NCBI GenBank assembly: GCA_043228905.1
Contig: JBHGNT010000017.1
Location: 62,001-126,000 of the forward strand
Origin: Azolla caroliniana
Taxonomy: Eukaryota; Polypodiophyta
Length of the DNA stretch: 64,000 nt
Direction: 5' to 3'
Every line of letters begins with the position of its first letter. Positions within the stretch are counted from its first letter, which is position 1. Position numbers and translations under genes: made by a program. This document shows, in pieces, positions 1 through 11,299 of this stretch. Under the pieces are notes generated by a model. It did no database searches and had not been told where the DNA came from. It saw nothing but the letters and a program-made list of their open reading frames with translations.

Positions 1-1807
1 CGTTCAGTTTCGGCGTCTTCGGCACAGTAAACTCGAGCCGGATTCCCTTCGAGCGACAGTACTCCGCGAACTGCCCCCGGTATTCCCCTCCGTTATCCGC
101 TCGTATCGCTTTCAGCTTCTTGCCGGATTCCCTTTCCACTCTCGCGTGGAGTTCTTTGAAGACGCACAACACTTGGTCCTTTGTCTTCAACGGTGCCGTC
201 CACAGCTTCCGGCTGTGATCATCAATGAATGTTACGAAGTACTGGGCTCCGCCATGTGACTTCGTTTCTACCTGACACACATCAGTGTGCACCAACTCCA
301 ATGGTGCGCTACGTCTCGTCGGTGGCCTTGAGTGGAAGGAGGTTCGGTTCTGCTTACCGGCCAGGCAATCGGTGCACTTCTCCAGGTGCACATGCTTCAC
401 TGGAATAAGGTTGTCTTCTGCAAGCCTCTTCATCCCCTTCTCACTCATGTGGCACAGTCTCTTGTGCCACAGCTCACCGGCAGTGTCGGCCGCCACGTTC
501 AACTCTTCCGGACACAACCAGGCATTCATAAGGTACAGTGTGTTGACTTTCCGGGCCCGAGCCACTATCAGGCTCCCCTTGCTGAACTTCATTACGCCGT
601 TCCGGATGCTACCTATGTAGCCTTCATCGTCTAGCCTCCCGGCCGAAATCAGGTTCAATCGAACCTCCGGAACGTGTCGGACATCCTTCAGCAGCATTTT
701 GCATCCGGTCGAGGTTGTCAACCACACGTCTCCTATGCCGGCAATCCGGCACGTACCTTCATTTCCCATCCGAACACAGCCATGCTCACCGACTGTGTAG
801 GATGAGAAGTATCTTCTCTCCGGGGTCAGGTGGAACGATGCTCCGGAATCGACCACCCAGGTCGTCTCATCGCCGGCAATGTTTAGTTCACCTTCTTCGG
901 TGATGAGCATGATTTCTTCCTCACTTGCCGCGAGTGCCGTCGTTCCTTTCCGGTCCTGCCCTCGCCGATCCGAACCTCTACGGTCCGTGGCTCCCCGGTA
1001 TGCACCGTTTCTCTCCGGTGACTTCTTCGAATCGGTGTCGTCGGCTCCGTTGTCCTTTCGGTAATGCCGACAATTCTTCCGGAAGTGCCCCGGCTTCCCA
1101 CAGTGGAAGCATGTGGGTCTTCCTCTTGACTGCGACCGGGTCCCCGACTTCTCCCGTCTTTGCGGACTCCGAATCCATTGTCTTCCCCGTTCCGATTCGG
1201 TAAGCAGCGCCTTCGAGTCGGAGGCCGGTTCTTTATCTCTCCGACGTGCTTCTTCGTTCAAAATACTTGTCTTTACCGTTTGTAGGGACAAGTTATCTTC
1301 CGTGCAGGAGGTGCTGAGAGTCACCACCAAGTTCTCCCAGCTTTCCGGCAATGTACACATCAGAATGATGGCTTGCATTGGATCCTCCAGCGGGAACTTG
1401 ATCGCCGCAAGCTGGTTCACGAATCCCATGAACGTGCTTACGTGTTCCACCATACTCTCGCCGTCCCGGTACTTGAGGTTCACTATCTTCCTCATCAGGG
1501 AGGTCCGGTTCAACGCATTCTTCCTCTCGTAGAGGCCCGACAGTTTCCGCCACATCTCATATGCGTTGATGTCGTTCGCCACATGTTGTAGAACGCTCAC
1601 GTCGACGTATTGCCGAATGGTTGCAACGGCTTTCCGGTTCAGAAGCCTCCATTCCGACTCAAGTACCCCCTTCGGTATTTCCGACCTGTCAATCGGTTCG
1701 TACAGGTCCCGAACAATCAGAAGATCCTCCATCTTGATCTTCCAGTCGGCGTAATTCTGCGCATTCAGCACCATCATCCCCGGCTGCCCGCTGCCGCCGC
1801 CTTCCAT
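1..1807 (-). CDS. Ty1/copia Gag-Pol polyprotein, 5' part (Gag, protease, most of integrase), cut by window edge
   Basis: The first 602 codons of a copia-type polyprotein are open from the ATG at 1807 to the window edge. In order: a Gag domain; a complete CCHC zinc knuckle (Cys233, Cys236, His241, Cys246) that binds RNA; the aspartic protease site VVDSGASFH (Asp320); the integrase HHCC zinc-binding segment (LWHKRLCH ... CTDC); and the first two catalytic aspartates of the integrase core (HTDV, Asp509; RADNGGEY, Asp571). The window stops just before the third catalytic residue (Glu); reverse transcriptase and RNase H would lie further left. The start is chosen because it is the first ATG after the primer-binding site, 16 bp downstream of it. 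Protease and integrase closely resemble the element at 46663-51965, but the Gag N-terminus differs strongly, so it is a sister family. No internal stop was seen by hand translation. Confidence 0.93.
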   Translation of the reverse strand, partial: MEGGGSGQPGMMVLNAQNYADWKIKMEDLLIVRDLYEPIDRSEIPKGVLESEWRLLNRKAVATIRQYVDVSVLQHVANDINAYEMWRKLSGLYERKNALNRTSLMRKIVNLKYRDGESMVEHVSTFMGFVNQLAAIKFPLEDPMQAIILMCTLPESWENLVVTLSTSCTEDNLSLQTVKTSILNEEARRRDKEPASDSKALLTESERGRQWIRSPQRREKSGTRSQSRGRPTCFHCGKPGHFRKNCRHYRKDNGADDTDSKKSPERNGAYRGATDRRGSDRRGQDRKGTTALAASEEEIMLITEEGELNIAGDETTWVVDSGASFHLTPERRYFSSYTVGEHGCVRMGNEGTCRIAGIGDVWLTTSTGCKMLLKDVRHVPEVRLNLISAGRLDDEGYIGSIRNGVMKFSKGSLIVARARKVNTLYLMNAWLCPEELNVAADTAGELWHKRLCHMSEKGMKRLAEDNLIPVKHVHLEKCTDCLAGKQNRTSFHSRPPTRRSAPLELVHTDVCQVETKSHGGAQYFVTFIDDHSRKLWTAPLKTKDQVLCVFKELHARVERESGKKLKAIRADNGGEYRGQFAEYCRSKGIRLEFTVPKTPKLN

Positions 1808-1822
1808 TTTCTGCAGCAGCTC

Positions 1823-1834
1823 GCTCTGATACCA
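1823..1834 (-). other. Primer-binding site of copia element 1 (initiator tRNA-Met type)
   Basis: On the minus strand this reads TGGTATCAGAGC, the standard plant copia primer-binding site complementary to the 3' end of initiator tRNA-Met. It sits 3 bp inside the LTR edge, which fixes the element's orientation and the LTR boundary. Confidence 0.93.
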
Positions 1835-1837
1835 AAT

Positions 1838-2437
1838 TGATGGAAATAATCGACACTTTCCAAACCCTCTCGGCCACAACCAAGGAAACACACGAATCGT
1901 TGTTGCAGAAAATGGGAAATGCAAAAGTAAATAAGTGGACACACGATTTAACGTGGAAAACCCTGTACGGGAAAAACCACGGGAGTACACGACTCCGAAC
2001 CAAAACTATGCACAGAGAAATATACAATGGCGAGCTGCAAGGTAACGACCTTGAGCTCGCTGTCCTCGCCACAGGCGGCGGAATTACACAGAGGCGTCGA
2101 CCTCTTCGTCTCTCACGCTCTATCTCTCTCACGGCTGCTCTCTCTTCACTCCTCTTCAGTGGAAAAACAGAAAAATGAGTAGCAACATTAAAACTGTTTG
2201 CCCTAAGTCATATTTATACACATATGACTTTAGGGCTATTTACAACTATAGCCTCAAGGGCCCTTGGCAAAGATATTCATAGATATGTCCCCGCATCCGG
2301 ATCTCTCTCCGGGTACATTCGTCATCCGGCTCCGAAGCCAGGGTCTTCATCATCCGGTTCCGAAACCGCAACCGGGCTTGTCGTCATTCATCTCCGGACA
2401 TCCGACCATCCCATCCGGAGGGACCGTAATCCCAACA
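1838..2437 (-). mobile_element. 5' LTR of copia element 1
   Basis: A 600-bp LTR bounded by TG and CA, between the primer-binding site and satellite DNA. Its outer end (CCCATCCGGAGGGACC then ...CCAACA) resembles the outer end of the LTRs of the element at 46663-51965, although most of the LTR is different. Satellite resumes immediately with CGATT, so the target duplication should be CGATT on the unseen left side; this is a prediction. The partner LTR lies outside the window. Confidence 0.85.
2200..2236 (-). promoter_or_regulatory. LTR inverted repeat overlapping a TATA box (TATAAATA)
   Basis: GCCCTAAGTCATAT pairs with ATATGACTTTAGGGC (one bulged base). Minus-strand TATAAATA lies at 2218-2211, starting at the edge of the left arm and running into the loop. 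It is about 220 bp from the outer LTR end, where a U3 promoter is expected. The element at 46663-51965 has an equivalent inverted repeat, so it is conserved between families. Function is inferred. Confidence 0.5.
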
Positions 2438-3094
2438 CGATTCGCATGTTTGAACACAGAAATCAGATATCACACGAGCCAGGTCTGAACATTTTAATTT
2501 ACCTACTAGCTCTTGTCAACTCCCTCCTCAAATTTGCTAATTTCTTCATGTCTCTCGACCTGAGTTTCAAAATCTTGATTTTTTAATTCCATATCAGAGC
2601 TAGCTTTGTTAGCTTCGATACGTATGTTTGAACACAAAAATCCAATATCACACGAACCAGGTATGAACAGTTTAATTTACTAACGCGCTCTTCTCCACTA
2701 CCTCCTCAAATTTGCTAATTTCGTCATGTCTCTCGACCTGAGTTACAAAAACTTGATTTTTTAATTCCATATTAGAGCTAGCGTTGTTAGCTTTGAACAC
2801 AAAAATCCGATATCACACGAGCCAGGTATGAACATTTTAATTTACTAACGCGCTCTTCTCCACTACCCCCTCAAATTTGCTAATTTCGGCATGTCTCTCT
2901 ACCTGAGTTTTAAAATCTTGATTTTTTAATTCCATATTAGAGCTAGCGTTGTTAGCTTCCATTCGCATGTTTGAACACAAAAATCCGATATTACACGAGC
3001 CAGGTCTGAACATTTCAATTTACCTACTTGCTCTTGTCACCTCCCACCTCAAATTTGCTAATTTCTTCATGTCTCTCGAGCTGAGTTTCAAAAT

Positions 3095-5407
3095 CTTGTT
3101 TTTTTAATTCCATATTAGAGCTAGCGTTTTTAGCTTCGATTGGCATGTTTGAACACAGAAATCCGATATCACACGAGCCAGGTCTGAACATTTTAATTTA
3201 CCTACTAGCTCTTGTCAACTCCCCCCTCAAATTTGCAAATTTCTTCATGTCTCTCGACCTGGGTTTCAAAATCATGATTTTTTAATTCCATATTAGAGCA
3301 AGCGTTGTTAGCTTCGAGGCACATGTTTGAACACAAAAATCCGATATCACACGAGCCAGGTATGAACATTTTAATTTACTAACGCGCTCTTCTCCACTAC
3401 GTCCTCAAATTTGCTAATTTTTTCATGTCTCTCAACCTGAGTGTCAACATCTTGATTTTTTAATTCCATATCAGAGCTAGGGTTGTTAGCTTCGATACGC
3501 ATGTTTGAACACAAATATCCGATATCACACGAGCCAGGTATGAACATTTTAATTTACCTACTAGCTCTTCTCCACTACCTCCTCAAATTTGCTAATTTCG
3601 TAATGTCTCCTGACCTGAGTTTCAAAATCTTGATTTTTCAATTCCATATCATAGCTAGCTTTGTTAACTTCGATTCTCATGTTTGAACACAAAAATCCGA
3701 TATCACACGAACCAGGTATGAACATTTTAATTTACTAACGGGCTCTTCTCCACTACCTCCTCAAATTTTGCGAATTTCTTCATGTCTCTTGACCTGAGTT
3801 TCAAAATGTTGATTTTTTAATTGTATATAATAGCTAGCTTTCTTAGCTTCGATTCGCATGTTTGAACACAAAAATCCAATATCACACGAGCCAGGTATGA
3901 ACATTTTAATTTACCTACTAGCTCTTGTCAACTCCCTCCTCAAATTTGCTAATTTCTTCATGTCTCCTGACCTGAGTTTCAGAATTTTGATTTTTTAATT
4001 CCATATCATAGCTAGCTTTGTTAGCTTCGATTCGCCTGTTTGAACACACAAAACGATATCACACGAGCTAGGTATGAACATTTTAATTCACTCACGCGCT
4101 CTTCTCAACTCCCTCATTAAATTTGGTAATTTCTTCATGTCTCTCGACCTGAGTTTCAAAAGCTTGATTTTTTAACTCCATATCATAGCTAGTGTTGGTA
4201 GCTTCGATTCGCATCTTTGAACATAGAAATCCGATATCACACGAGCCAGGTATGAACATTTTAATTCACTCACGCGCTCTTCTCAACTCCCTCCTTAAAT
4301 TTGGTAATTTCTTCATGTCTCTCGACCTGAGTTTCAAAATCTTGATATTTTAATTCCATATCATAGCTAGTGTTGGTAGCTTCGATTCGCATCTTTGAAC
4401 ACAAAAATCCGATATCACACGACGCAGGTATGAACATTTTAATTTACTCACGTGCTCTTCTCAACCCTCTGCTCTAAATTGGTAATTTCTTCATGTCTCT
4501 CGACCTGGGTTTCAAAATCTTGATTTTTTAATTCCATATCATAGCTAGTGTTGTTAGCTTCAATTTGCATCTTTGAACAGAAAAATCCGATATCACACGA
4601 GGCAGGCATGAACATTTTAATTTACTCAAGCGCTCTTCTCAACTCCCTCCTCTAATTCGGTAATTTCTTCATGTCTCTCGACCTGAGTATCAAAATCTTG
4701 ATTTTTTAATTCCAGATCATAGCTAGTGTTGTTAGTTTCGATTCGCATCTTTGAACACAAAAATCCGATATCACACGAGGCAGGCATGAACATTTTAATT
4801 TACTCACGCGCTCTTCTCAACTACCTCCTCAAATTTGGTAATTCCTTCATATCTCTCGACCTGAGTTTCAAAATCTTGATTTTTTAACTCTATATCATAG
4901 CTAGTGTTGTTAGCTTCGATTCGCATCTTTGAACAAAAAAATCCGATATCACACGAGGCAGGCATGAACATTTTAATTTACTCACGGGCTCTTCTCAACT
5001 CCCTCCTCTAATTTGGTAATTTCTTCATGTCTCTCGACCTGAGTTTCAAAATCTTGATTTTTTAATTCTAGATCAGAGCTAGTGTTGTTACCTTCGATTT
5101 GCATCTTTGAACATAAAAATCCAATATCACACAAGGCAGGTATGAACATTTTAATTTACTCACGGGCTCTTCTGAACCCTCTGCTCTAATTTGGTAATTT
5201 CTTCATGTCTCTCGATCTGAGTTTCAAATCTTGATTTTTTAATTCTAGATCAGAGCTAGTGTTGTTACCTTCGATTTGCATCTTTGAACATAAAAATCCA
5301 ATATCACACAAGGCAGGTATGAACATTTTAATTTACTCACATGCTCTTCTGAACCCTCTGCTCTAATTTGGTAATTTCTTCATGTCTCTCGACCTGAGTT
5401 TCAAAAT
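3095..5407. repeat. 2313-bp satellite block, copy 1 of a direct duplication
   Basis: Starts at the variant CTTGTTTTTTTAATTCC and recurs 2313 bp later almost unchanged, including private variants such as GAGGCAGGCATGAAC and GCATCTTTGAAC. This copy has two consecutive monomers with the ACCTTCGATTTGCATC variant (about 5090 and 5265); copy 2 has only one. Confidence 0.9.
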
Positions 5408-7547
5408 CTTGTTTTTTTAATTCCATATTAGAGCTAGCGTTTTTAGCTTCGATTGGCATGTTTGAACACAGAAATCCGATATCACACGAGCCAGGTCTGA
5501 ACATTTTAATTTACCTACTAGCTCTTGTCAACTCCCCCCTCAAATTTGCAAATTTCTTCATGTCTCTCGACCTGGGTTTCAAAATCATGATTTTTTAATT
5601 CCATATTAGAGCAAGCGTTGTTAGCTTCGAGGCACATGTTTGAACACAAAAATCCGATATCACACGAGCCAGGTATGAACATTTTAATTTACTAACGCGC
5701 TCTTCTCCACTACGTCCTCAAATTTGCTAATTTTTTCATGTCTCTCAACCTGAGTGTCAACATCTTGATTTTTTAATTCCATATCAGAGCTAGGGTTGTT
5801 AGCTTCGATACGCATGTTTGAACACAAATATCCGATATCACACGAGCCAGGTATGAACATTTTAATTTACCTACTAGCTCTTCTCCACTACCTCCTCAAA
5901 TTTGCTAATTTCGTAATGTCTCCTGACCTGAGTTTCAAAATCTTGATTTTTCAATTCCATATCATAGCTAGCTTTGTTAACTTCGATTCTCATGTTTGAA
6001 CAAAAAAATCCGATATCACACGAACCAGGTATGAACATTTTAATTTACTAACGGGCTCTTCTCCACTACCTCCTCAAATTTTGCGAATTTCTTCATGTCT
6101 CTTGACCTGAGTTTCAAAATGTTGATTTTTTAATTGTATATAATAGCTAGCTTTCTTAGCTTCGATTCGCATGTTTGAACACAAAAATCCAATATCACAC
6201 GAGCCAGGTATGAACATTTTAATTTACCTACTAGCTCTTGTCAACTCCCTCCTCAAATTTGCTAATTTCTTCATGTCTCCTGACCTGAGTTTCAGAATTT
6301 TGATTTTTTAATTCCATATCATAGCTAGCTTTGTTAGCTTCGATTCGCCTGTTTGAACACACAAAACGATATCACACGAGCTAGGTATGAACATTTTAAT
6401 TCACTCACGCGCTCTTCTCAACTCCCTCATTAAATTTGGTAATTTCTTCATGTCTCTCGACCTGAGTTTCAAAAGCTTGATTTTTTAACTCCATATCATA
6501 GCTAGTGTTGGTAGCTTCGATTCGCATCTTTGAACATAGAAATCCGATATCACACGAGCCAGGTATGAACATTTTAATTCACTCACGCGCTCTTCTCAAC
6601 TCCCTCCTTAAATTTGGTAATTTCTTCATGTCTCTCGACCTGAGTTTCAAAATCTTGATATTTTAATTCCATATCATAGCTAGTGTTGGTAGCTTCGATT
6701 CGCATCTTTGAACACAAAAATCCGATATCACACGACGCAGGTATGAACATTTTAATTTACTCACGTGCTCTTCTCAACCCTCTGCTCTAAATTGGTAATT
6801 TCTTCATGTCTCTCGACCTGGTTTTCAAAATCTTGATTTTTTAATTCCATATCATAGCTAGTGTTGTTAGCTTCAATTTGCATCTTTGAACAGAAAAATC
6901 CGATATCACACGAGGCAGGCATGAACATTTTAATTTACTCAAGCGCTCTTCTCAACTCCCTCCTCTAATTCGGTAATTTCTTCATGTCTCTCGACCTGAG
7001 TATCAAAATCTTGATTTTTTAATTCCAGATCATAGCTAGTGTTGTTAGTTTCGATTCGCATCTTTGAACACAAAAATCCGATATCACACGAGGCAGGCAT
7101 GAACATTTTAATTTACTCACGCGCTCTTCTCAACTACCTCCTCAAATTTGGTAATTCCTTCATATCTCTCGACCTGAGTTTCAAAATCTTGATTTTTTAA
7201 CTCTATATCATAGCTAGTGTTGTTAGCTTCGATTCGCATCTTTGAACAAAAAAATCCGATATCACACGAGGCAGGCATGAACATTTTAATTTACTCACGG
7301 GCTCTTCTCAACTCCCTCCTCTAATTTGGTAATTTCTTCATGTCTCTCGACCTGAGTTTCAAAATCTTGATTTTTTAATTCTAGATCAGAGCTAGTGTTG
7401 TTACCTTCGATTTGCATCTTTGAACATAAAAATCCAATATCACACAAGGCAGGTATGAACATTTTAATTTACTCACATGCTCTTCTGAACCCTCTGCTCT
7501 AATTTGGTAATTTCTTCATGTCTCTCGACCTGAGTTTCAAAATCTTG
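5408..7547. repeat. Satellite block, copy 2 of the 2313-bp duplication, one monomer shorter
   Basis: Matches 3095 onward base for base over long stretches (offset 2313), with few substitutions. It ends about 173 bp early because the tandemly doubled last monomer of copy 1 is single here. This is what a one-monomer slip during unequal exchange would leave. Confidence 0.87.
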
Positions 7548-10500
7548 ATTTTTTAATTGCATATCATAGCTAGTGTTGTTAGCTTCGATTCGCATCTTTG
7601 AACACAAAAATCCGATATCACACGAGGTAGGCATGAACATTTTAAATTACTCACGCGCTCTTCTCAACTCCCTCCTCTAATTCGGTAATTTCTTCGTGTC
7701 TCTCGACCTGAGTTTCAAAATCTTGATTTTTTATATCCAGATCATAGCTAGTGTTAGCTTCGATTCGCATCTTTGAACACAAAAATCCGATATCGCACGA
7801 GCATGGTATGAACCTTTTAATTTGCTCACTGGCTCTACTCAACTCCCTCCTCAATTTTGCTAATTTGTTCATGTCTCTCGACCTGAGTTTCAAAATCTTG
7901 ATTTTTTCATTCCATATCAGAACTAGCGTTATTAGCTTCGATTAGCATGTTTGAACACAGAAATCCGATATCACACGAGCCAGGTATGAACATTTTAATT
8001 TAGGAACGCGCTCTTGTCAACTCACTCCTCAAATTTGCTAATTTATTCATATCTCTCGACTTGAGTTTCAAAATCTTGATTTTTTAATTCTATATCATAG
8101 CTAGCGTTGTTATCGTTTATTATCCTGTTTGAACACAAAAATCTAATATCACACGAGCCAAGAATGAATATTTTCAATTACTAACGGGCTCTTGTCTACG
8201 ACCTTCTATATCATAGCTAGGTTTGTTAGCTTTGATTCGCATGTTTGAACACAAAAATCCGATAGCATACCAGCCAGGTATGAACATTTTAATTTACCTA
8301 CTAGCTCTTGTCTACTCCCTCCTCAAATTTGCTAATTTCTTCATGTCTCTCGACTTGAGTTTCAAAATCTTGATTTTTTTATAACATATCATAGCAAGCG
8401 TTGTTAGCTTCAATTCGCATGGTTGAACACAAAAATCCAATATCACACGAGCCAGATATGAACATTTTAATTTGCTTACTGGCTCTACTCAACTCCCTCC
8501 TCAAATTTGCTAATTTCTTCATGTTTCTCGACCAGAGTTTCAAAATCTTGATTTTTTAATTCTATATCATAGCAAGCGTTCTTAGCTTTGATTCGCATGT
8601 TTGAACACAGAAATCCGATATCACACGAGCTAGGTATGAACATTTTAATTTACGAACGCGCTCTTCTCCACTACCTCCTCAAATTTGCTAATTTCATCAT
8701 GTCTCTCGACCTGAGTTTCAAAATCTTAATTTTTCTATCTCATCTCAAAACTAGCGTTGTTACCTTCGATTCGCATGTTTGCACACAGAAATCCCATATC
8801 ACACGAGCCACGACCTAAGTTTGAAAATCTTTATTTTTGACTTCTATATCATAGCTAGCGTTTTTAGCTTCGATTGGAATGTTTGAAAACAAAAATCCAA
8901 TATCACACGAGCGAGGTATGAACATTTTAATTTGCTCACTGGCTCTACTCAACTCCCTCCTCAAATTTGCTAATTTCTTCATGTGTCTTTACCAGAGTTT
9001 CAAAATCTTGATTTTTTAATTCCATATCATAGCAAGCGTTGTTAGCTTTGATTCGCATGTTTAAACACAGAAATCCGATATCACACGAGCTAGGTATGAA
9101 CATTTTAATTTACTAACGCGCTCTTCTCCACTACCTCCTCAAATTTGCTAATTTCATCATGTCTCTCGACCTGAGTTTCAAAATCATGATTTTTTAATTC
9201 CCATATCGTAGCAAGCATTGTTAGCTTCGATTCGCATGTTTGAACACAAAAATCCAATATCACACGAGCTAGGTATGAACATTTTAATTTACTAACGCGC
9301 TCTTCTAAAATCCCTCCTTAAATTTGCTAATTTCTTCATGTCTCTCGACTTGAGTTTCAAAATCTTCATTTTTTAATTCCATATCAGAACTAGTGTTATT
9401 AGCTTCGATTTGCATGTTTGAACACAAAAATCGGATATCATACGAGCCAGGTATGAACATTTTAATTTACCTACTATCTCTGGTCAACTCCCTCCTCAAA
9501 TTTGCTAATTTCGTCATGTCTCTAGACCTGAGCTTCAAAATCTTGATTTTTTAATTCCCATATCATAGCCAGCGTTGTTAGCTTCGATTCGCATGGTTGA
9601 ACACAAAAATCCGATATCACACGAGCCAGATATGAACATTTTAATTTGCTTACTGGCTCTACTCAACTCTCTCCTCAAATTTGCTAATTTCTTCATGTAT
9701 CTTTACCAGAGTTACAAAATCTTGATTTTTTAATTCTATGTCATAGCAAGCGTTCTTAGCTTTGATTCGCATGTTTGAACACAGAAATCCGATATCACAC
9801 GAGCTAGGTATGAACATTTTAATTTACGAACGTGCTCTTCTCCACTACCTCCTCAAATTTGCTAATTTCATCATGTCTCTCGACCTGAGTTTCAAAATCT
9901 TAATTTTTCTATCTCATATCAAAACTAGCGTTGTTACCTTCGATTCGCATGTTTGCACACAGAAATCCCATATCACACGAGCCACGACCTAAGTTTGAAA
10001 ATCTTTATTTTTGACTTCTATATCATAGCTAGCGTTGTTAGCTTCGATTGGAATGGTTGAAAACAAAAATCCGATATCACACGAGCGAGGTATGAACATT
10101 ATAATTTGCTCACTGGCTCTACTCAACTCCCTCCTCAAATTTGCTAATTTCTTCATGTCTCTCGACCTGAGTTTCAAAATCTTGATTTTTTAATTCCATA
10201 TCATAGCAAGCGTTGTTAGCTTTGATTCGCATGTTTAAACACAGAAATCCGATATCACACGAGCTAGGTATGAACATTTTAATTTACTAACGCGCTCTTC
10301 TCCACTACCTCCTCAAATTTGCTAATTTCGTCATGTCTCTCGACCTGAGTTTCAAAATCATGATTTTTTAATTCCCATATCGTAGCAAGCGTTGTTAGCT
10401 TCGATTCGCATGTTTGAACACAAAAATCCAATCTCACACGAGCTAGGTATGAAAATTTTAATTTACTAACGCGCTCTTCTCCACTACCTCCTCAAATTTG

Positions 10501-11299
10501 CTAATTTCTTCATGTCTCTCGACCTGAGTTTCAAAATCTTAATTTTTCTATCTCATATCAAAACTAGCGTTGTTACCTTCGATTCGCATGTTTGCACACA
10601 GAAATCCGATATCACACGAGCCACGAACTAAGTTTGAAAATCTTTATTTTTGACTTCTATATCATAGCTAGCGTTGTTAGCTTCGATTTGCATGTTTGAA
10701 AACAAAAATCCGATATCACACGAGCGAGGTATGAACATTTTAATTTGCTCACTGGCTCTACTCAACTCCCTCCTCAAATTTGCTAATTTCTTCATGTCTC
10801 TCGAATTGAGTTTCCAAATCTTGATTTTATAATTCTATATCAGAACTAGCGTTGTTATCTTCGATACGAATGTTTGAATACAAAAATCCGATATAATACG
10901 AGCCAAGTATGAACATTTTAATTTAACTACTAGCTCTTGTCACCTCGCTCCTCAAATTTGCTAATTTCTTCATGTCTCTCGACCTCAATTTCAAAATATT
11001 AATTTTTTAATCCCATATCAGAACAAGCGTTGTTAGCTTCGATTCGAATGTTTGAACACAAAAATCCGATATCATACGAGCCAGGTATGAACATTTTAAT
11101 TTACCTACTAGCTCTCTTCAACTCCCTCCTCAAATTTGTTAATTTCTCCATGTCTCTCGACCTGAGTTTCAAAATCATGATCAGAGCTAGTGTTATTAGC
11201 TTGGATTCGCATGTTTGAACACACAAATCCAATATCACACTAGCCAGGAATGAATAGTTTCAATTACTAACGGGCTCTTCTCTACGACCTTCTATATCA

